Assembly (NCBI RefSeq): GCF_022605165.1
Contig: NC_063076.1
Span: 1,612,001 to 1,676,000 of the forward strand
Origin: Purpureocillium takamizusanense
Lineage: Eukaryota; Ascomycota; Sordariomycetes; Hypocreales; Ophiocordycipitaceae
Length of the DNA: 64,000 nucleotides
Direction: 5' to 3'
Within the stretch, counting starts at the first letter, position 1; every line of letters begins with the position of its first letter. Positions 21,406 to 32,593 of the stretch are shown one piece after another. The notes below the pieces were generated by a model. That model had not been told where the DNA came from. It did not search any database and saw only the letters and a list, made by a program, of their open reading frames with translations. Both the position numbers and the translations under genes were made by a program.

Positions 21406-22152
21406 CAGATGCAATGGTTCGTCTGGTTGGCGTAAGAAGGAACCCTTGCCTCACCCGAGTCACAGTGGTCACAATCGCAGGTGACAAAAATATTTGCATA
21501 GCCGCATCGAGACATGGTTCTCTTCGCATCTTAAAATCATTTTGGCAACCGTAAGAGATGCCACCATAGCCGCCTAACTCCTCCGCTCCAAAGCAAAATT
21601 TCCCAGTCCCATATCAGTCCCACTCCCGCAGGCAATTCCCATCATCCTCATGCAGATAAAACAACACCATTCCAGGAAAGTCGCCTTACAAGAACCTGCC
21701 CCAGTCGGGCGAGGATAGAGACAACCCTAGTTCTCTGGAGCCCAGGCCGATCCAACTCGGGGCTGGGCCCTGGTTATGTGCCCAACGAGCACTGGAGAAA
21801 CAGCCGCAAGCATGTACTCTGACTGGTCGTACATATACATGGTTCTCGAAGTTTCAGGCAATCCAGCCTGGCTGTACGCCAGGAATCGAACGGCTGCGAT
21901 ACAACGTTCTCGGCAGCAGGAAAAAGCATCAAAAAAAATGCAGGGCCGCCGTGTTTAACACGACGGCATGTATCAACATCGGCTTCGTGATGACGGTACC
22001 GCCCAAGCTCGTGGCTGGGCGAAAGGAGAGAACACCATCGCTAGTGACAGAAGTTCATGAAAAGAGGAATATCCGGGAGCCGTAAAAACACCGTCTTGTG
22101 TTCATGACGCTTCCCGTACGTTGAACTCAACGCCTCGCTTTCGAGTAAAACA
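21406..22152. other. Convergent 3' intergenic, no gene seen
   Basis: 747 bp between two stop codons facing each other; should hold the 3' UTRs of both genes. No coding or RNA gene recognised. Confidence 0.5.
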
Positions 22153-23646
22153 TCAGTGTGCTGGCGTCGCCGCCGGCCGATTTCCTGATTCGAGTTGCGA
22201 AGGGGTAACTGTCTCGTTGGCAGTCGATTCCGAGTTCGAAGCAGCCGTCTGCTCGTTATTCCGGCGACCAAATCGCAAGGCATGTCTAACGGACGAGAGC
22301 ATGCCCCCGTTCGCCGGGTGCGATGCCGTGTCAGGGCCGGTAGCAGACTCTTGCTGATCAGATCTCGAGGTCTGCTCGCGATTGGCACGGCGTGGCCGCG
22401 AGCTCCCGCCGGTACGCAATAGCGATGAGCCAGTCCGTGAGTTGGAGTTTGAATTTGAGCCGCGAAACCAGGCAGCCCGCAGGCCACTTGGTAGGTTGAG
22501 GCGCGAGTTGCTCCGCGGATCGAGAGTATTGTTGTTGGGGGCGTTCGCGTCGGCTTCTTGATTTGGTCGCGGCTTCGGGGTGTAGTAGTCAGCCTTGCAG
22601 AGCGGACAGCACGCACGGCGACTGGTGAGCCATGGATCGACGCAGACGGCGTGGAAGGCGTGGCCGCAAGTGAGCCCTCGCACATCATCGTCGTCTTCAA
22701 GGGTATCAATGCAAATAGCACAAGAATCGCCAGGAGCGGAGAGGCATTCGGGGGGGAGAGCAGCGTCAATGTGCTCGTCGTCGTCCATATCCTCGCTCGA
22801 TATGCGTTGGAGCCCTGGCGGGGTTGGGGCAGCGACATCCTGGGTGCCGGATGTTTGGCCGGCGTCGGCTGTCTGTTGGTTATCGGACTTCGGCTTCTCG
22901 ACTTCCTTCTTGACAGTCGTCTCCGCCGTAGTCTGCGTTGTCTGGGCGCGGTCGGCGGCTTCACTGGAGAGTCGAGGCTCATCGATCGAGTGCCGGTCTT
23001 TGGCAGCCAAGTCGGGGACGATGCCGTCAGCGTCGCGAATGCTGTTTGCCCTGCTGGCCGGGACAGACACTCCGCCCGCAGTTGGCAGCCCCTCTCTGGC
23101 ACGCTCAGAAACCCAACTCTTGTACTTCATCATTGGGAACTTCTCGTTAACCTCGTCCATCGTCATCAATTTCTTTTCGCGACGCCGCCGATGGGGTCGT
23201 TGAACGGTCTCGAGATTGATAGGCTCGCCATCTTCATTGGTCATTCTGGCGCGGTTGCGAGCGTTGTATCGGAAGCAGTACTTGACACCGACGATGATCC
23301 TGCGTTGCACGTTAATCAACATATTTCAAGAAGCTGTGGACGCCGGAACAGGGGGGCTGCCCAGCGATTCCTGACGTCGTGCGCCGGTCGCAAACAGTGA
23401 AAAGACTTACCAGAGATTGGTAAAGACGACACCGAAACCAAGAGCAACGAAAAACAGAAGTGGCGAACTCGATCCGCCGTTATTGTTGTTATTATCGTTA
23501 CTCTGGTTCGTGCCGGTCGGCTTCGAAGTCTGCGGGCTCTGGACGCCTGACGAGGTCGGCGTTGGTGTCTCGGCCAGGGTGGTTGAGGCCACCTCCCTCG
23601 CGACGAGGGCGACCGCATGGTGCAGAACCTGATTTACGATGGCCAT
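22153..23646 (-). CDS. Membrane-anchored RING-H2 finger protein, probable E3 ubiquitin ligase
   Basis: Two exons on the minus strand, 23,411-23,646 and 22,153-23,299, joined across a 111-nt intron (GTAAGT...CGCAG); the junction reads FTNLWIIVGVKYCFRYN. Product 460 residues. The N-terminal ~60 residues are Thr/Ser/Asn-rich, probably lumenal or extracellular; a single membrane segment spans about 62-87. The cytosolic part has a basic patch (HRRRREKK), a conserved MTMDEVNEKFPMMKYKSW segment, then a RING-H2 at 272-313: C-x2-C ... C-x-H-x2-H-x2-C ... C-x2-C (CAIC, CGHAFHAVC, CPLC). The tail is Asn/Ser-rich and disordered. The layout (one membrane pass followed by RING-H2) is that of vacuolar/endosomal-membrane E3 ligases; the substrate is unknown. 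Confidence 0.88.
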
Positions 23647-25595
23647 TTCGACGGTATGTTCAAGGGCCGCTGGAGGCCCAGAGGTCGAACAATAATCCGT
23701 CGACGTTTACGCTGGCCGGTGTTGCAGCAGCATGGGCTGCGCGAAGCGAAACCACAGCGAGTGTCGGGGCAGAACGCTGCGACGCCGTCGTGGCCGGGGG
23801 CAATATCAACGCCAAGGCTGCATGCAGCGAGGGGGCTGGACCGGGCTCAGAAAAAGAACTCAATCGTCGGGGGCCGCTGGCAATTCGGTCGGCTTCGACC
23901 GGTGCGCGCGGGATATCGTCGCGATCGAACGAGGTGGGCGACGGTGGAGGGAGGCAGGGGGCGACGGCCTGCGATGGGCGATGGACAAGTCGATGATGGG
24001 TTGAGGAAGTGAGGCGAGGATTGCGGAGTGCAGGAGAGAAGAGCGAAAGGGCAACGGGGCAGAGAAAAGGAAACGGTGGAGAGGGAGGGGGGGTGGGAAG
24101 GCCGACCGGGGTCTGTTAAGGGAACGGCCGGGTGGCCGTGCAGGCTGGCACTGTGCCGCTGAACAGTTGGACAACCGCCCGCTGAAAGGGAGGGGGGGGG
24201 CTCACGTCAGTGGGGGTGGAGCTGGAAGGCTGGCGCAGCGGCTCACAGGCGGTCGGGGCGAGCGCGGCGGTGCCCACGCCCCAGCGCTGAGGACAATCGT
24301 GCAAGGCAGGGAGTCCGGATTGAACCTGTCGCACACTCGGCACAGACGAAGGAGTGAGGCGCATTGATTCCTTCAAGCATACATGCACAATTGTGCGATT
24401 CTCGAGCACCGCCGAATTGGCTGCAAGGGCCCTAAGGGCTGGGCGTCTTTATCGCACCGTCCTTCCAAGGCACCAAGACGTACTATGTCCACAAGTCCAG
24501 TACCTTGAAGGCGACCACCCACGGTGTGGGTCGAGCGCCCTCTCCGGTGGTGGCCCGGCTGGGGTGCAGCAGACCCAGGAGGACAGCGGGCCATGATTGG
24601 CTCTGGGCGGCCCCCGGGTTCCCTGCGCGGGCTGGTCGGTTCGCTGGACCAGCCCCAGGGCAGGGGGCCCGCCTTCCTGCCTTTGCGCTGACAGAGGTCT
24701 GGACGAGATTCGTCTGACAGAGGCAGGTGCGTTACGTTGCGGACGTTGGCTGGGTCGCTTTTTGCTGGCTGCACTGGACTGCATGCATGTCTCGTCTCTT
24801 TTTCAAGCCCCAAGGCCCGGTTCTGCACTGTACGTACTGCTCTCTTTGGGAACCGCTTTGAATAGCTCATGCAAAATTTCTGTCCGAAGCGGCGACGTGC
24901 AGACACAAAGTTAACCTTTTCTGTCTAATTGTCAGAAAGAATGTTGGGACAGATCTGCGCTTCCCGGCATGCCTGCGCGCACAGGGGCAGCCCGGCACCC
25001 GGGACAGGGTTGAAACACCACGCAAAAGAAAGGGGAACGCAGCGGGCATACATACGTACGAACATGCGTATCCAAGTATATCAGAGTTCAGCGGCTCGAG
25101 TTACAGAGTTTCACCGTTTTGTTGAACGGCCTCTGCCTCGAGACCGTTCCAACGGTACTCTCCGCCGGCAGCAACGGGCAGCAGCCATGATAAGAGAAGA
25201 GTACCTACCTCATCAGCTACAAAGCCCAGCTCAGACAAGTACTGCCGCACGTTGCAGCCGGCGGGAGGCGCCCCAGTCGGCTGGGAAATCGGGGACCCTC
25301 GATGAAGCTTGTCCAGGCCTGCTGCGCGGAAGCGACTGCCACGCCCGAAACTCTAACACGGTGAGCCGCGCCCCAATGGCGGGCAGAGCACTTCATCAAG
25401 CCTTGACAGAATCCACCGCCCCGAGCTTGGCGCGTGACGGCGCCGGCGCACTTCTTTGGCCCGCCAGAGGAGAGGGGAACGGGGTGGTATGGTGTAGTTA
25501 GGTATGGTATAGTCTGGTGCGATCGCCGACAACGCGGGGGCATCGAGACGAGCAGCGGGCCAGCCAAACTCTGTCTCCACGAGGGTCAACTAAGA

Positions 25596-25630
<35 letters not shown>
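25596..25630. repeat. (ACG)n microsatellite
   Basis: About eleven uninterrupted ACG units in noncoding DNA. Confidence 0.9.
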
Positions 25631-26194
25631 AAACGCCCGCCCGGATGCGCGTCGCCGCGGAGAGGCAATGATTCCAATTTCTAAATGTCCATTTGTGCTA
25701 CATGCTCTCCGGGGCCGGAGGCGCAGCGCTGTGCCTACGATGACGACAACGACGGACATCGGTCGAGGGAGCAAGCCGGAGCCCTCGCTGGCAGCGCTAC
25801 CTTCCGAGCAAGCCGGACACGGTCGCCCGGAACCTGATCAGAACCCATCCACCGTCATTCACTGCCGGGGAGCCGCCCACTCCACTCTGTTGCAACCCTG
25901 GTGGGGTGTTCGTCTCGAGATGAACAAGGAGGAGAAGCAGCCTCTGTGCTGTGTGCTGCTTCCACAGCGGGAGCATTTCAAACTCCCGCCGCCGACCCAA
26001 GGCATAGCGGTTTGTCGGACCGGGATCACGGGGGTCGCGCTGACGAGGGTCCAGGCGCTGGGCTGGGCTGGGCTGGGTGGCTGAGAAGCAGTGGTGCCAT
26101 GGCACGGGAAGCTGGCTGGGAGCCGCGCCCACACAAGCCTCCATGTGTCGTCGAACACACCCTGTTGTTCGCCAGGTGGGCTTCTTCCTTTGGA

Positions 26195-26221
26195 AGCAGC
26201 AGCAGCAGCAGCAGCAGCAGC
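26195..26221. repeat. (AGC)n microsatellite
   Basis: Nine AGC units followed by a short CAC/CAT patch, in the gene desert. Confidence 0.9.
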
Positions 26222-26991
26222 ATCACCACCACATGGATCAAGGAAGCAAGCAGGCAGGCCTGCAGGCAGGACTCGCACGCGCGAGGCCGCTGCGCCATTT
26301 GCACAGTCCCTGGGCAATTTCCCCCCTCCTACAGAGTACATCGTAGGTTGGGAAGCCAAGGCTGGCCTGGCCGGCAGGCAAAAAGGCAGGCAAAAAGGCA
26401 GACGCAGGTCTCAGACAAGACGTGTTTCTCGACTCGGCCAGCAGTCGGCGGGCTTGCCCTGGTTTCCATTCCCCCCTGTGTCGGGGATCGGCTCCATCTG
26501 TCTCAGACGCTGGGCGGCCCCTGGCCTGGCGCACCTGGGTTGCGGCAATGCCGTTCGTTTGCTGGGCGAGCTTGATCATATGTATACGTACTCTACGTAC
26601 CTGGAATGACTAGCAGTACCGTAACTACCTAGTAAGTGCTACGAAGACTGCAGCCCGGTCAATTGCGCGGCTCGGTGAAGCCAATGTAGATCGACGCGCG
26701 GGGAGGGAGTGTGAGAGAGTGGGGGGGGAGATGCGCCTTGAACGCTTGTCGCATCGCAACACTCGCTCGTTCGCTCGCTTGTTCGTCGTCGTCACCGCCG
26801 TCAGTCAGCACCAGGGAAATACGAATGTGCATCTCGTTTGCAGATATTTTTTTTTTCCCCTCTCCTTCCCTCTCTTTCTGTTCCCCTGCGCATTTTGCCA
26901 ATGGACACGCCGTTTCAGCCCTTGTCAACACGACCATTGGAAGCGTGCATCGTTGGCCGCAGGCGCTGGCTGATGCGCTCAGCCCCCCTCT

Positions 26992-27011
26992 CCCCCCCCC
27001 CCCCCCCCCCC
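26992..27011. repeat. C20 homopolymer
   Basis: Twenty consecutive C, preceded by a further C/T tract. Length could be affected by sequencing error. Confidence 0.8.
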
Positions 27012-27056
27012 AAAAGGCTCTCTGACGGGCAGGGGAAACCTGCATCATCATCAACA

Positions 27057-27080
27057 CACGCACGCACGCACGCACGCACG
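27057..27080. repeat. (ACGC)n microsatellite
   Basis: About six tetranucleotide units just after the C tract, in the same desert. Confidence 0.85.
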
Positions 27081-30000
27081 ACCTGACTGGGGCACCGTAT
27101 CGCGCCCGAGGCACACGGTGCATTCCTGGGACGCCACGCACCGTGGCCTAGCGTCGGCCTCCGGCACGGCCAAGGCGAGGTCAGCAGCCCACACCATAGG
27201 AGGATGGAAGAGGCGTAGTAGTTAGTTAGTTACCTGTAGTTGGCATAACCTAGGCGCGCGTACATTCGTACCTAGACTGTACTGAGGTAGTAGGTGATTC
27301 CTCAGCTCCGCAGCCCAAACGCGCCTCAAAAAGGGCTGTGAATGGCACCATACATGACACGCACGCACAAACGGCGGGCGCGCGCGTGTCCGTCCGGCCA
27401 TCCAGCCATCCGTCCATTCATCCCTTCATGATGGCGCCAAAAGGCCAGGCACGGTGCTGGGCTGGGCTGCTGAGGAGTCCGTCCGTCCGTCCTGACGGGC
27501 ATGCCGTGACCGAGGCTGGCCCTTCGGGTCCAACAGCGGAGCCGATGCGCCGGAGGAGGGGGATGGAGGGCTTCACAGCGCTGAAATGCTGATGAGGTGG
27601 ACTGCACGTTCACACCCCCTCTCCGGCTTCACCTCAGCTGCTCCACCGTGTGCGCGCGCGCCGTCCGTTGTCCGTCCCCCCCCCCGGGGGCTCGATCGGA
27701 TCTCCCCACAGCGGCGCCACGGCGGGCGACGGACGACGACGGACGATGAGCCGCCACGGAGGCTGCAATTCACAGCGGGCTGAATGTACCTAGCCGACGT
27801 CACATATGGTGATACTACTAACCTGGCGCCCTGTCTGTCTCTACGAAGTATTTTACATGCTGTATTCGAAAGGTACGAAGCACAGATGATGCATCCAAAT
27901 CTACCTACTGTACGAAGAAGTACTCGCGACCAACGTTCCCCTACCCAGATTATCGCCGTCAAGTGTCGGCCCGTCTTCGGCCCTCCTCCTCGCTCATGCA
28001 AGGTACCTCGGGGCAGCAGCGTTCATGCTGGAACCGAGCAGCAACACCCAAACCACAAAAAAAAAAAGCAACAGCCTTAATTAGACACATGCGAACACAA
28101 CAGGCAGCCCCCCTGGCCAGGCTGAGTCACGGTGCCTCTTCGGCTGATAAAGTTGCGGCCCAGTTCCGATGTTGCCATGCGCGAAAGACGGCCGCAGCGA
28201 TCCATTCCTACGACGGGAAGCACTCCCCGGCCCCGGCACCCGCCCTAGTATTAGTCAATGTCTTTGACTGTACAGCAGTTGAAGCTGCGATCTGTGCTTA
28301 AATGTAGATAGGCCGGGTTCTCAAATCGAGACTTCCGCTATCTCTGTATCACAGGTACAGCGAGCGACAGCCACCAGTGAGACTCGCTGGCAGTGTTTTG
28401 GAGTCTGGAGCCCTCCAGTATGGGTGGACCCCAACGCAAGCAGCTGCGCGCCAACAGATGGCTCACGTCGTACAAGCTTCTGTGTGTGCTTTGTAGGCGT
28501 GCAAGACCCAAACACGTGGGAACAACCCCTTTTTCTCCGTTCCAGTTTGCCGCTGCAGCACGATGCGAGACTTTTTTTCTTTCCTTTTTTTTTTTAACAA
28601 GCGGGTCTCGAACGTCGACTTGCAAAGCACGGTCCCCAGATAGGTAGTACTATCGCTTTCTATTTTTGTGCAGGTCGACCCGGCGGGAACACGAGACGCC
28701 TATGCAGTCGTGCTTGCTTGCGTCTCGCCAAAGACGACGTTTCGCGGAGATTGGTGAGGTCTGTTCTCCCTGCCACGCACGCCGCCGGGCGGCCCCCGCG
28801 CTTCCCGTCCAACTCTTCTTTGTGTGCAATTCCTCGGTTGCGGTTGCACAAAGGGACACTTCAATTTTTGGGGTGATGATTAAGTCTCCAAGTGCCGTGT
28901 GCGCGATGTCGTCACTCCTCCGTCGTCGTCGTCGTCGTCGTCCGGGCCGTTGCCGACAGGCCAGTTGGCACACGGCGATCGGAGCCGTTGCTGACTGGCG
29001 AGAACGAGAGCGCCCCGCCCCCCTGCGAGGCCCCGGCGACGACAACCCGCTCTGGGACGAGAATTTGAAATCACGATTAAAGAATTCCAGTTTGCTGTAC
29101 AGTATACGTGATGACGATGGCGAGCCCGGGCCTAACCTAACACTAGTTGCCGCGAAAATCGACAACGACAAGGGGGATGACCGTTCGTGGTACGTAGTAT
29201 GATTTCCATGGTTGGGGGAGGAGGGTGTGAGGCGCAGTCGATGGGCACCAATGATTCCCCTCTCTTCCCTCCGCCGTGGCGTTTTATCAACGCTGCCGTC
29301 ACTGCCGGGAGGCTCATCAGCAGGGCGTACGTCGCACGTTGTCCCGATTGATGTGCGAGTTCGTAGGAAAACCTGCTCACGCGAAGCCAGGAGAATCCGC
29401 ACCTAGGTTGTGTGGACATGTGTGTCGTGCCGCCGGGTAGATTGATTGCTCCAGGGCCCAGGCTTTCTCTGGCCTCCGGGGGGTGGGTTGGTGTTGGACG
29501 AACGAACGACCGGGAGGGGGGGCATGGTGGTTCGTGATGGGACAGCCCGCAGGAGCTTTCTTCGTCTGGTTTCGTCGTTCTCCCCCGCTCCTCCGTCCCC
29601 TCGTCATATTATGAGGAGGAGGAGGAGCAGGAGTAGGAGAGGGGGGGAGGGCCAACGAGTGCGCACGCTGCTGACGATGCCGATTCGCTGCGGGTCCCGC
29701 CCGTGATGAAACAGGCAGGCCTGTTTGTCTGTCGGAGGTTACGTAGGCGTGTCTTGAGAAGTGGCGGCCCAACGGCCCAATTCTATGGAGGCCAATGGAT
29801 CTCTGCCGTGCTCCTCGTCGTGTCGAAAATAGTAGGAGGTTTGAAGTGAAGTGAGGTAGAGGTACTAAGTTGCCGTGGGGTGACGTTAAGAGAGGTTCCA
29901 GTTAACTACTGCCCAGTGCGTGACGGACCTACTCAGCACTGAGGTGCCGTACCTTGTAGGCACTGCAGGGCAGGGACCGCAACGCAGGGCCCCTTCATGC

Positions 30001-30186
30001 CCACACTCCACTGCGCCGAAGCCGCGCTAGACCCGAATCGTCTATTCGAGGTCTGCAACCAATGGACTGCCTGCAAAATCAACCACCCAGCTGTTGCATC
30101 AAGGGAAGCTCTCTCTACCTCGACAAGCTCACCAGCGATCAGACGCACTGCATCGCAACAAGAGAGAAGCACCACCAGCAGCAGTC

Positions 30187-31476
30187 ATGCCGCCGACACA
30201 GCTGCCCGAATCGGGCAATCCCTTGTAAGTGAAAAAGTCACACCTGGTCGGCGCGGTTGACGAGGGCGAAAATGTGTGTCGTGGGGAAACCGACGACCCA
30301 AGTCATCTATGCCATCATCCAACGGCGATGAGCTAGCTCACCACATGCGAGGCGTGGAAGAGAGTGCTGACGAGGCGATTTGCGCAGGGTGTTTTTTGAC
30401 ATCACATTAGGAGGTCAGTTCTTTACTTTAATGCGTCCCGCCCATTGGGTGTCGTACGGTATCACCGCCCGTGCAAGGCCACGGCTGGGGCGAGCGAAGA
30501 CTAGCTAGCCCCTGCGGTGAGCAGTCATCTCCAATGATGCCATCACCAACGTCCGGCGGAGGCATCTGGATCTCTCACTTGGCACCTACGTGCCCAAGAA
30601 GAAGAAATGAATGAATGAGTGAATGAATGACGCCACATGCAAGAATGTACCCACGAACATGGCGCTGACATGGCAACCACCAGGTGAGCCCCTCGGCCGC
30701 ATCACCTTTGAGCTCTTCAGGGACGTCGTCCCCAAGACGGCCGAAAACTTCCGCCAGTTCTGCACCGGCGAGTCCAAGAACTCGTCCGGCCGGCCCCAGG
30801 GCTACAAGGGCTCCAAGTTTCACCGCATCGTGCGTCGCCTCTCGCCCCCTTTTCCCACGTCTCGGCTGAAATCACGCCCGCCCTCCGCCTGGGACGTGTG
30901 GCTCGCTGGGCTGGATCCCTTCAAGTAAAGAGTACAGAAAGGAAAATTTGACTGACGCCGGGCATCAGATCCCCAACTTCATGTGCCAGGGCGGCGACTT
31001 TCTCAACGGCGACGGCACCGGCTCGACGACCATCTGGGGCTACAAGTCGTTTGAGGACGAGAACTTTACGCTCAAGCACGACAAGCCGGGACTGCTCTCC
31101 ATGGCGGTACGTTGCCTCGTCCCATCATCTCCCGTTCTCCCGGCCCATCTATCTATCTTTCGACCTGAATCCCTCCTACCTACCCCCACCCCTTCTCTGC
31201 TTTCCTCCAGCGTTGTTCTTTTCGTCGCTCCGGCTGACGCTCCTCCTCACCCCCTCGTTGCTTTGGGCGCAGAACTCGGGCCCCAACAGCAACGGCTCGC
31301 AGTTCTTCATCACCACGGTGCCGACGCCATTCCTCGACGGCAAGCACGTCGTCTTCGGCAAGGTGGTGGACGGGTTCGACGACGTGGTCAAGAAGATGGA
31401 GGCGACCAAGACGGGCTACAGGGGCAAGGACGTGCCGAACCTGGACGTGGCGATTGCGCAGTGCGGTGAGATGTGA
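30187..31476 (+). CDS. Cyclophilin H-type peptidyl-prolyl cis-trans isomerase
   Basis: Five exons: 30,187-30,224, 30,388-30,413, 30,684-30,829, 30,969-31,106 and 31,273-31,476, giving 183 residues. The first two exons are short (38 and 26 nt) and were found by matching the family N-terminus: [13 protein letters not shown], then VFFDITLGG, then [11 protein letters not shown]. All boundaries are GT-AG (GTAAGT, GTCAGT, GTGCGT, GTACGT donors). The cyclophilin fold is complete: [24 protein letters not shown] with the active-site Arg, GSQFFITT and [10 protein letters not shown]; it ends [12 protein letters not shown], as in human PPIH. The N-terminal ELP-SGNP-like extension separates this from cytosolic CypA. 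The human protein sits in the U4/U6.U5 tri-snRNP through Prp4, so a role in splicing is the inference. Confidence 0.92.
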
Positions 31477-32593
31477 GCAGCCTCACTCACTCAGGGCATG
31501 TGAGGGGCGGCATGGGCGCTGCCTTCAGAGGTTCTTTTTTGGGTTCTTTTTCTGGCGCGGGATACTGCTGCTGCGAGTCAGTCAGTGATTCCGGGTCTTG
31601 TGCTACTATAGACAGAGGTGATGACGGCCCGTGGTGCCCGACAAACGGACGCCCGCTATGCTCTTACTTGTCACGCCGAACCTCGCCAGGGAAAGGGGGA
31701 GGGCATCAAACAACGCGATGCTAAGCAAACTGCAAAGGCACAAACAAGTCAGACAAGAAGACCTTCTAGACGCCTACTCGTCGTGCTTCCATCATCATGT
31801 GGCAATCACAATAGCCGTATCACGTATCACGTATCACGCTCACCATCACGCGCCAGTCGTCACTAGTATTTCGCAAACACGCGGCCTTCCCAGGCCCGCA
31901 GAAGGCCTTTTTTCATTCCGAGTTACCTAAGAGAGAAAAGAAAGAAAGAAGGGAACCTATCCGTCAGTTCGCCAGGCTCCCTCCCCGAACTGCCCTCATC
32001 GATCCAGCGCGGGCACTCGGGGGAAAGAAAAGTGTGAAGAACAAAAGAAAAAAAGAAGGATCAAAGCCGCATCCACAAATCCCCTCCCTCACCCTATGTC
32101 ATCTCTCTCCCCCTTTACCCTGGTCGCGGTGCTGTAAAGAACTCATCTCATCATGAGCGTGTCTTGAAACAGGCATCCGTCTGGAGAAAAGGGGGGAGGG
32201 GGGAACGCGCACATCAAAGAGAAAAGAATACGAACCGATGAAAAAAAAAACAAGAAGGGGGTGGTGTCAGAACGAAAGAGGACGGTTTGAATTGAGGAAT
32301 ATGTACCGTAGAAACGAACGACTGCGGCGCCGATAGCACAGCATGGCACCGCTCCTCCCCTCCGCTCCAAGCCTTCTACGTGCGCGCCCTGCCGCATGTC
32401 TGTTTTTCCTTGTTCTCCCTTTTCGTGTATCTTCTTCTGGTCCGGTTCTGTTAACCTGGGGTGTTCTCACCATTTTCGCTCGCTCCTCGTCGTCGAGCAC
32501 TCGTCACCGAAAGGGCCAAGCCGTACCGAGCATGTTCGACTCTTTTTTTCTTACTGTGGTGGTCCCCTTGGTGCCGTACGCACACGTACTCAT
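31477..32593. other. Convergent 3' intergenic
   Basis: 1.1 kb between the stops of cyclophilin H and the secreted-protein gene. It has a repeated CGTATCACGTATCACG segment near 31,815-31,840 and purine-rich tracts near 31,930-32,060. No gene recognised. Confidence 0.5.

Larger units (their letters stand above)
23647..30186. other. 6.5-kb gene desert between divergent genes
   Basis: GC-rich DNA with no gene I can support, flanked by the start codons of the RING gene and cyclophilin H. The many open frames on both strands are Gly/Arg/Pro/Ser-rich and overlap one another, without domain, signal peptide or splice-linked continuity. It holds microsatellites (see repeat entries), a 20-base C tract, and many short motifs of the kinds ACCTA/TAGGT and TACGAAG (for example 26,580-26,640, 27,220-27,300, 27,785-27,925). 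It could host long regulatory regions, noncoding transcripts or a fast-evolving gene that cannot be seen by eye. Confidence 0.45.

Noticed and set aside
25901..26575. 224-codon frame in the gene desert
   Set aside because: Contains a microsatellite-encoded Ser run and no domain, signal peptide or splice continuity; three other frames overlap it.
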